A DNA stretch of 37,016 bases from Nocardioides albidus (GTDB lineage: Bacteria; Actinomycetota; Actinomycetes; Propionibacteriales; Nocardioidaceae): NCBI RefSeq assembly GCF_006335005.1, contig NZ_VDMP01000023.1:1-37016 (forward strand), written 5' to 3'. Below, one piece after another: positions 32,138 through 37,016 of the stretch. Position numbers and translations under genes: made by a program. Positions within the stretch are counted from its first letter, which is position 1. The number at the start of each line of letters is the position of its first letter. The notes beneath the pieces are model-generated. The model did no database searches and was not told where the DNA came from. It saw only the letters and a list, made by a program, of their open reading frames with translations.

Positions 32138-33442
32138 ATGAGCACCACTGCGCCCCTGCCCGCTCCGCCGGCCCCGCCCCGCGACGTACGCCGCGCCTGG
32201 CGCGACCTGCGCGAGCCGATGATCGGCGGCGTCGCCGCCGGCCTGGCGGTCCACCTCGGCGTGTCCGTGCTCCTGGTGCGCGCTGCCTTCGTGGTCGCGA
32301 CGGTGGTCGGCGGCTCCGGTGTCATGGCGTACGCCGCGCTGTGGATCCTGCTGCCCGCCGGCCCACCGGCGAACCACCTCGCCCCCGGCCTCGCCACCGC
32401 TACCCGCGACGGTCGCCGGCCCGGCCGCCGCGGACGCCGGCTCTCCGACGTCGGGCCGGTGATCACCCTGGCCGTGCTCGGCATCGGCGCGGTCCTGACG
32501 ATCGAGGCACTGCTCGGCACCGGCTGGTGGATCTGGCCGCTCGGCATCGCCGTCGTCGGCGTCGCCCTGCTGTGGCGCCAGGCCGACGAGGCGCAGCGCG
32601 AGCGCTGGATCGACGCCACCGGAAAGGTCGACCCGGTCCGGCTGGTGCTGGGCGGGGGCGGCTGGGCGGCGTGGGCGCGGATCGGCGCCGGAGTGGTCCT
32701 CGTCGTCGTCGCGCTGGTGCTGTTCACCCTGCGCGACGGCTCGTTGTCGGTCGCCCGCGACGCCACGCTCGCCATCCTGCTCGCCTTCTTCGGCGTCGCC
32801 ATCGTGCTCGGGCCGTTCGTCTACCGGCTGATGTCCGACCTCACCGACGAGCGCGCCGAGCGGGTGCGCACCCAGGAGCGCGCCGACGTGGCCGCCCACC
32901 TGCACGACTCGGTCCTGCAGACCCTCGCCCTCATCCAGAAGAACCCCGCCGACGCCGCCCGGCTGGCCCGCGCCCAGGAGCGCGACCTCCGCGCCTGGCT
33001 GTACGCCGGGGAGTCCCTCGACGAGGCCACGGTCGCCAGCGCCCTGCGCGCCGCCGCGGCCGAGATCGAGGACGCCTACGCCGTCACCGTCGACGTGGTC
33101 GCCGTCGGTGACTGCGACTACACCGAGGCGGCCCGCCCGATCGTGCAGGCCGCCCGGGAGGCGACGACCAACGCCGCGAAGCACGCGGGCGTCCCGCGGG
33201 TCGACGTGTACGCCGAGATCACCGACGCCGGGATCGACGTGTTCGTGCGCGACCGCGGAGTCGGCTTCGACCCGGAGGCGACCCCGGAGGACCGGCTCGG
33301 CGTACGACGCAGCATCATCGACCGCATGGAGCGCCACGGCGGCCGGGCCGAGATCCGGTCCGCGCCCGGTGAGGGCACCGAGGTTCGCCTGCACCTCGAC
33401 CACAGCCCGGAGCCGTCGAAGCAGAAGGAGAGCCATGAGTGA
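32138..33442 (+). CDS. PspC-domain sensor histidine kinase
   Basis: The product is 434 aa. It has an N-terminal PspC domain (about 15-80, LREPMIGGVAAGLAVHLGVSVLLVRAAF-type core), then about four membrane helices (105-145, 180-200, 210-230). The NarL-type kinase core has HLHDSVLQTLALIQK with His256 as phosphoacceptor, N-box REATTNAAKHAG and G-box DRGVGFDP. The ATP domain is complete. The response regulator start overlaps its 3' end by 8 nt. It is divergent from a LiaF/PspC-type gene, suggesting an envelope-stress sensor in which PspC domains of both proteins interact. This last point is inference. Confidence 0.92.
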   Translation: MSTTAPLPAPPAPPRDVRRAWRDLREPMIGGVAAGLAVHLGVSVLLVRAAFVVATVVGGSGVMAYAALWILLPAGPPANHLAPGLATATRDGRRPGRRGRRLSDVGPVITLAVLGIGAVLTIEALLGTGWWIWPLGIAVVGVALLWRQADEAQRERWIDATGKVDPVRLVLGGGGWAAWARIGAGVVLVVVALVLFTLRDGSLSVARDATLAILLAFFGVAIVLGPFVYRLMSDLTDERAERVRTQERADVAAHLHDSVLQTLALIQKNPADAARLARAQERDLRAWLYAGESLDEATVASALRAAAAEIEDAYAVTVDVVAVGDCDYTEAARPIVQAAREATTNAAKHAGVPRVDVYAEITDAGIDVFVRDRGVGFDPEATPEDRLGVRRSIIDRMERHGGRAEIRSAPGEGTEVRLHLDHSPEPSKQKESHE

Positions 33443-34094
33443 GCCGGTGCGCGTGGTCGTCGTCGACGACCACGCCATGTTCCGCCGCGGCGTCAGCGCC
33501 GAGCTCGGCGCCACCGGCGCCGGGCGGGTCGAGGTCGTGGCCGAGGCCGCCGACGTCGACGAGGCCGTCGCCGCCGTGCAGCAGCACCGGCCCGACGTCG
33601 TACTGCTCGACGTGCATCTGCCCGGCGGCGGTGGCGTCGAGGTGATCCGGCGGGTCAAGGACAGCGAGGTGCGCTTCCTCGCCCTGTCGGTCTCCGATGC
33701 GGCCGAGGACGTCATCGGCACCGTGCGCGGCGGCGCGCGGGGCTATGTCACCAAGACCATCACCGGCCCGGAGCTCGTCGACGCCATCAGCCGGGTCGCC
33801 GACGGGGACGCCGTGTTCTCCCCGCGCCTGGCCGGGTTCGTGCTCGACGCCTTCGCCGGGGCCGGACTGTCGGCAGACCTGGCGAACGTCGACGAGGACC
33901 TCGACCGGCTCACCGAGCGCGAGCGCGAGGTGATGCGGCTGATCGCGCGCGGCTACTCCTACAAGGAGGTCGCCAAGGAGCTGTTCATCTCGATCAAGAC
34001 CGTCGAGACCCACATGTCGTCGGTGCTGCGCAAGCTCCAGCTGTCCTCGCGCCACGAGCTGACCCGCTGGGCCTCGGACCGGCGGCTGCTCTGA
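33435..34094 (+). CDS. NarL/LuxR-family response regulator
   Basis: The product is 219 aa. The receiver domain (1-125) has the acidic pair VVDDH, phosphoacceptor Asp59 in VVLLDVHLPGG and Lys in YVTKTITG. The LuxR-type helix-turn-helix (about 155-215) reads LTEREREVMRLIARGYSYKEVA followed by SIKTVETHMSSVLRKLQ. The start overlaps the kinase gene and follows AAGGAGAG. Paired with the PspC kinase, it probably activates the divergent LiaF/PspC operon and its own operon through repeats in the gap at 32040-32091. The lipoprotein gene starts only 4 nt after its stop and is likely a co-transcribed target. Confidence 0.93.
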   Translation: MSEPVRVVVVDDHAMFRRGVSAELGATGAGRVEVVAEAADVDEAVAAVQQHRPDVVLLDVHLPGGGGVEVIRRVKDSEVRFLALSVSDAAEDVIGTVRGGARGYVTKTITGPELVDAISRVADGDAVFSPRLAGFVLDAFAGAGLSADLANVDEDLDRLTEREREVMRLIARGYSYKEVAKELFISIKTVETHMSSVLRKLQLSSRHELTRWASDRRLL

Positions 34095-34098
34095 TCCG

Positions 34099-34965
34099 GT
34101 GACGAGGATCGCGGCGCTGGTCCTCGCCGCCGTGCTGCTCGCGGGGTGCTCCGGCGGTACGCCGCCCGCGCCGCCCACGTCCGACCCGGAGACCGCTCCG
34201 GTGTCCGTCCCGCCGCCCGAGGGACCCGCCGCCACCGACGCGCCGAGCCCCGCTCCGGCGTACTCCACCTGGCAGCTGGGCGTCCACGTCCTGCCCCGCA
34301 CCGCCGACGGGTTCGGCGAGATCCGGCCGACGCCGAAGGCGCTGCGGGTCCGGCGCTACCCGACGACCGACCTGCTCCCGCCGCCCGCCGACGGACGGTT
34401 CCACGCGAGCGTCGGACCGGTCACCGACGCCATCCGCGAGCGGATGGGGGAGACCTGGTCGCCGGCCTGCCCGGTCGCCCTCGCCGACCTGGCCTACGTC
34501 ACCGTGTCCTTCCGCGGCTTCGACGGCCTGGCCCACACCGGCGAGCTGGTGCTCGCCGCCTCGGTCGCCGACGACGTCGTGTCGGTGTTCCGGGCACTGT
34601 TCGCCGCCGGCTATCCGATCGAGGAGATGCGGCTGCCGACGACCGCCGACCTCGAGGCGCCGCCCACCGGGGACGGCAACGACACCGCGGCGCTCGTGTG
34701 CCGTGCGGCCCGCGGCCGGACGACATGGTCGGCGCACGCCTACGGTCTCGCGATCGACGTCAACCCGTTCCTCAACCCCTACCGCAAGGGCGGCGTCGTG
34801 CTGCCCGAGCGCGCGTCGGCGTACCTCGACCGCAGCCGCACCCAGCCGGGCATCATCCACGCCGGTGACGTCGTCGTGCGGGAGTTCGCGCGGATCGGCT
34901 GGACCTGGGGCGGCTCGTGGAGCTCGCTCAAGGACTACCAGCACTTCTCGGCGACCGGTCGCTGA
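34099..34965 (+). CDS. M15 family peptidase-like lipoprotein
   Basis: The product is 288 aa. The signal peptide ends in the lipobox LLAGC with Cys17 as the lipidated residue, followed by a Pro/Ser/Thr-rich linker (18-55). The C-terminal domain carries the zinc-site signature of M15 D-Ala-D-Ala or L-Ala-D-Glu peptidases: His213 and Asp220 in SAHAYGLAID, and His282 in YQHFS. It should act outside the membrane on peptidoglycan peptides. The GTG at 34099 is 4 nt after the response regulator stop, so it belongs to the envelope-stress operon. The catalytic residues look intact, but the exact bond cut is not predictable. Confidence 0.88.
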   Translation: MTRIAALVLAAVLLAGCSGGTPPAPPTSDPETAPVSVPPPEGPAATDAPSPAPAYSTWQLGVHVLPRTADGFGEIRPTPKALRVRRYPTTDLLPPPADGRFHASVGPVTDAIRERMGETWSPACPVALADLAYVTVSFRGFDGLAHTGELVLAASVADDVVSVFRALFAAGYPIEEMRLPTTADLEAPPTGDGNDTAALVCRAARGRTTWSAHAYGLAIDVNPFLNPYRKGGVVLPERASAYLDRSRTQPGIIHAGDVVVREFARIGWTWGGSWSSLKDYQHFSATGR

Positions 34966-34984
34966 TCCGGCGTCCGTCGCTGGA

Positions 34985-34990
34985 TAGGGT
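34985..34990 (+). promoter_or_regulatory. -10 element of a leaderless small membrane gene
   Basis: TAGGGT ends 6 nt before ATG 34997, matching the other leaderless starts here. Confidence 0.5.
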
Positions 34991-34996
34991 GCGGCC

Positions 34997-35353
34997 ATGG
35001 AGACCCTGCGCCTGATCCTGCTCATCCTCCACATCCTGGGCTTCTCGGCCCTGATCGGCGGGCTGCTGGCGCAGGCCGGGCCGGGCGACAAGAGGGTCAC
35101 CGGCGTCATGCGCGACGGCGTCGGCACCGCCTTCCTCGCCGGCCTTCTCCTCGTCGGCGTCCTCGAGGGCGGCGACGACCCGGTCAACCACGCCAAGGTC
35201 GGCGTCAAGCTCGCCATCGGCCTGGTGCTCCTGGTGCTCGTGATGGCCAACCTGCGCAAGGCCAAGATTCCCAACGGCCTGTGGGCCGGCCTCCTCGTGC
35301 TCGCCGTCGCCGAGGTCTGTGTCGCCGTCCTCTGGTCGCCCGTGCACAGCTGA
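34997..35353 (+). CDS. Small four-helix integral membrane protein
   Basis: The product is 118 aa with four hydrophobic segments (about 4-24, 42-58, 68-86 and 93-112). The first has LHILGFSALIGGLL, similar to the start of heme-associated or SirB/CopD-like small membrane proteins, but conserved His ligands are too few to assign it. It is rich in Leu, Val and Gly and has Lys/Arg in the short loops. It stands alone with its own leaderless promoter. Function is unknown. Confidence 0.75.
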   Translation: METLRLILLILHILGFSALIGGLLAQAGPGDKRVTGVMRDGVGTAFLAGLLLVGVLEGGDDPVNHAKVGVKLAIGLVLLVLVMANLRKAKIPNGLWAGLLVLAVAEVCVAVLWSPVHS

Positions 35354-35356
35354 CGT

Positions 35357-35404
35357 CGGTCGCGGGGTCGGTCGCGGGCTCGGTCGTGGGCTCGGTCGCG
35401 GGCA
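35357..35404. repeat. Four tandem 12-bp repeats
   Basis: Four units of CGGTCGCGGGCT with one or two changes each run from 35357 to 35404, just after the membrane-protein stop and 12 bp before the palindromic element. The meaning is unknown; it may reflect slippage. The rest of the gap up to 35416 shows nothing. Confidence 0.7.
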
Positions 35405-35416
35405 GGTGAGGCGCGC

Positions 35417-35526
35417 TGTAACACGTTGTTCGCCGACCTAGCAGCCGCGTGTCTGCTGTTCCAGCCGCACACAGGGCCGGTTCAGCGAAGTCCTGCGGCT
35501 GATAGGTCGGCGAACAACGTGTTACA
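35417..35526. repeat. Left 110-bp palindromic element
   Basis: Arms 35417-35448 and 35495-35526 pair at 31 of 32 positions (first 24 bp perfect) around a 46-nt loop. It aligns without gaps to 36831-36940 with 90 of 110 identical bases. The loop contains a further CAGCCGC copy and the conserved GCGAAGTC. Confidence 0.85.
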
Positions 35527-35610
35527 TGCCGCGGACCTGGCGCGCCGGCACCGCGCCGATGGCGTGTCGGTGCGCGCCGGTGCGCGCCGATGTCGCGCGG
35601 GCAGCCGACG

Positions 35611-36675
35611 TCAGGCCGCCCAGCGGTCCCAGCCCATGAGCCGGATGGTGGGCCGCTGGAGACGCGGGCGCGGACGGGGCCCACGCGGCCGGTACGGCGC
35701 GAGGTCGGCGACGTCGGTCCCGAAGCGCTCGCAGGTCGCGAGGTACTCCCGCAGCATCCGCGCCCGCCCCTGCTCGAGACCGGGGCCCCAGACGTCGGCC
35801 CAGGTCACCCGGCATACCGCGAGCTTGAATCCGGTGATGAAGTCCTGGCGGCCCTTCTCGGCCCACAGCACCTCGGTCGGCGGGCGGTCGGCGTACCCGC
35901 CCTCGACGGGCGTGAGGATCTTGACCAAGCCGTCGAACTCGAAGATCTGGCGGCCGAGGCGCACGTCGCACCACACCGTGCGCCCGTCGGCGGTCAGTCC
36001 GAACTGCACCTCGGGAACCCCGAAGCCGAGACTCGTGACGACGTGTCGCAGCAGCGTCTCCCCGATGGAGTCGATGTCGCCCGACGCCGACTCGATGACG
36101 TCCCTGAGGATCGTGGACTGCGGCCAGCAGTACATCCGAGCCGCCACCGCGAGCAGCTCGGACCGGGTGACGCCCATCCGCATCGCGGAGTCCACCGCCA
36201 CCAGGCCTGCGAGGAAGCCGTGCTCGCGGGCGATGTCGAGAGCGGTGCGCGCCGGGCCGAGGACGGGGACGCCTGCGACGTGACACAACTGCTCCGGAGG
36301 GTACGGCGCGAGGTGCTGTGCGATCCCGTCGCGCCGGTGGGTCCCGACCAGACCCGCGCGGGTGAGGTGGGATGTCGGCTCCGGTTCGCGCAGCACGGGC
36401 AGCTCGAGCGGGTAGGCCGCGGAGTGGTGGCTCAACGCATGCGCCTTCTTGACCCGCAGGCTCGCCGCGCGGTCGGCCAGCATCCGCTGCTCGGCGTGGC
36501 TGGTGAGGCTCGCGACGTACCGCGCCTCGGCGTACACCCCGCGCCGCACGGCCGTCCAGCGACCGGAGTTGACGAGGCGGTCGATCTGCGCGGGCGACAT
36601 GCCGGCATCGATGGCCTGGGGGCGCGTGATGAGGCCCCATTGCGTGCTCATGACGGCGATGACTCGACTGTTCAT
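35611..36675 (-). CDS. AbiEi-like winged-helix protein with Vsr/DUF559-like nuclease fold
   Basis: The product is 354 aa. The N-terminal part (about 1-60, WGLITRPQAIDAGMSPAQI, then RLVNSGRWTAVRRGVYA) matches the AbiEi-type antitoxin winged helix. The C-terminal part (about 200-310) resembles DUF559/Vsr-like endonucleases: Glu206, Asp237 in WCDVRL, Glu246 and Asp248 in FEFDG, then EKGRQDF and VCRVTWADV. These acidic residues could form a PD-(D/E)xK-like site. The frame is open to 36831, but the ATG at 36675 opens the conserved domain and avoids the repeat. Other close starts (36687, 36651) are possible. Related genes are common in Nocardioides-type genomes. It is flanked on both sides by 110-bp palindromes. 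No partner toxin is seen. Confidence 0.8.
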   Translation of the reverse strand: MNSRVIAVMSTQWGLITRPQAIDAGMSPAQIDRLVNSGRWTAVRRGVYAEARYVASLTSHAEQRMLADRAASLRVKKAHALSHHSAAYPLELPVLREPEPTSHLTRAGLVGTHRRDGIAQHLAPYPPEQLCHVAGVPVLGPARTALDIAREHGFLAGLVAVDSAMRMGVTRSELLAVAARMYCWPQSTILRDVIESASGDIDSIGETLLRHVVTSLGFGVPEVQFGLTADGRTVWCDVRLGRQIFEFDGLVKILTPVEGGYADRPPTEVLWAEKGRQDFITGFKLAVCRVTWADVWGPGLEQGRARMLREYLATCERFGTDVADLAPYRPRGPRPRPRLQRPTIRLMGWDRWAA

Positions 36676-36830
36676 GCGGGACACCATCCGGCCGGGGGCC
36701 GACGCGGAGACGGCAACGAGCTCCGGCCTGTGCACAACTCCCTCGGCCGCGGTCCCTGTGCACTCTCGATGGCGCTCGGTGGGTCTCGTGGGGCGGATGG
36801 GAGGGCGGCTCGGGGCGGCCCGGCGGGGCA

Positions 36831-36940
36831 TGTAACACGTCGTCCGCCGACCTGGCAGCCCGCTGCCTGCTGTACCAGCCGCACCCAGAGCCCTTTTCGC
36901 GAAGTCAGGCGGCTGGTAGGTGAGCGAACAACGTGTGACA
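36831..36940. repeat. Right 110-bp palindromic element
   Basis: It is the same length and orientation as 35417-35526 with 20 substitutions. Its own outer arms are more worn (23 of 30 pairs), but an inner 10-bp stem TACCAGCCGC (36873-36882) with 36909-36918 is perfect. The gap 36676-36830 before it contains only the possible 5' extension of the minus-strand gene and its promoter, which I could not place. Confidence 0.85.
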
Positions 36941-36955
36941 GCGGAGACCGGGCGC

Positions 36956-36981
36956 CCAGGTCGGCGAACAACGTGTTACAT
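36956..36981. repeat. Isolated third arm of the palindromic element
   Basis: It is the inverse of 36830-36855 at 24 of 26 positions, and 36958-36984 is identical for 27 bp to 35504-35530. A solo arm 17 bp after the right element suggests a rearranged or partly deleted further copy. Confidence 0.75.
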
Positions 36982-36984
36982 GCC

Positions 36985-37016
36985 CGCCGCCCACGCCGCC
37001 GCCCACGCCGCCGCCC
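36985..37016. repeat. 12-bp period GC-rich repeat at the window edge
   Basis: The unit GCCGCCCACGCC recurs to the end. On the minus strand one frame reads an Ala/Trp-rich peptide ending ...AAGM and a TAA inside the repeat arm, so it could be the 3' end of a gene outside the window; the plus strand is equally open. Confidence 0.3.

Larger units (their letters stand above)
35417..36980. mobile_element. Putative repeat-bounded element carrying the AbiEi/Vsr-like gene
   Basis: The outermost 23 bp at 35417-35439 are the exact inverted copy of 36958-36980. Inside are two 110-bp palindromic elements and one gene on the minus strand. The total is 1564 bp. No target-site duplication is visible next to the ends, and the encoded protein is not a recognised transposase, so mobility is a hypothesis from the repeats alone. 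Confidence 0.45.

Noticed and set aside
35417..35430. KstR-like core AACACGTT in the arm of the palindromic element
   Set aside because: The last base of the consensus fails (T instead of A), and the motif is explained by the longer palindrome.
36676..36831. 52-residue N-terminal extension of the AbiEi-like protein
   Set aside because: The extension is Pro/Arg-rich, begins inside the repeat arm and has no ribosome site; the conserved domain starts at 36675 or later.
35405..36995. Target-site duplication flanking the repeat-bounded element
   Set aside because: The bases just outside 35417 and 36980 do not match, so insertion cannot be shown from this window.
35400..37016. CRISPR array or type III toxin-antitoxin RNA repeats
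   Set aside because: The repeats are two long palindromes about 1.4 kb apart plus a half-copy, not short regularly spaced units, and no cas or ToxN-like gene is present.

Overview
The window is very GC-rich throughout and reads as an ordinary chromosomal stretch of a high-GC actinobacterium, most likely a Nocardioides-like member of the Propionibacteriales. This rests on the codon use, the fused FbiC (CofG+CofH) for coenzyme F420, GuaB3, SARP/BTAD and SigE-family regulators, DUF5709 and GPGG small proteins, and the many apparently leaderless genes (TANNNT ending 6-7 nt before an ATG or GTG). There is no rRNA, tRNA, CRISPR array or recognisable transposase. The assignment to a genus is inference.

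Layout. 136-2177: a small coiled-coil membrane protein behind a SigB-like promoter, a GNAT acetyltransferase and guaB3. 2215-8515: a TetR regulator divergent from a tightly overlapped catabolic operon (ACAD10/11-type phosphotransferase, CrtC-like DUF7064/7065 protein, aldehyde dehydrogenase), followed by an APH-like kinase homologue coupled to a methyltransferase. 8502-11952 (minus): a cupin gene and a 1000-residue SARP/ATPase regulator. 12132-15475: a GabD2-like aldehyde dehydrogenase overlapping a ChoD-like GMC oxidoreductase. 15541-15652: two strong stem-loops with C-rich loops, a candidate 6C-type RNA. 15691-20012: guaA with an unusual C-terminal tail overlapping an EAL-sensor-PAS-GGDEF gene. 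The order guaB3 ... choD-like ... guaA recalls the mycobacterial guaB2-guaB3-choD region.

20095-21457: small stress-type proteins (GPGG, DUF5709) and a DUF4126 membrane protein. 21433-28348: an F420 neighbourhood, with fbiC, an MMPL transporter, an LLM F420-dependent oxidoreductase and a NADPH:F420 reductase. 28370-29900: SigE-family sigma factor with a membrane partner. 29971-34965: an envelope-stress block, in which a LiaF/PspC-type membrane operon is divergent from a PspC-histidine kinase, its LuxR-type response regulator and an M15 peptidase lipoprotein.

35357-37016 is the least ordinary part. A single gene for an AbiEi-like winged-helix plus Vsr/DUF559-like nuclease-fold protein lies between two 110-bp palindromic elements (90 of 110 bases identical, no gaps). 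A third half-copy follows, so the whole 1564-bp segment is bounded by perfect 23-bp inverted repeats. This is the best candidate here for an undescribed mobile or repeat-associated system. Two further signals deserve attention. Perfect KstR-type boxes (TnnAACnnGTTnnA) lie in front of the phosphotransferase operon and in the fbiC promoter; the second is embedded in a 15-bp perfect inverted repeat.
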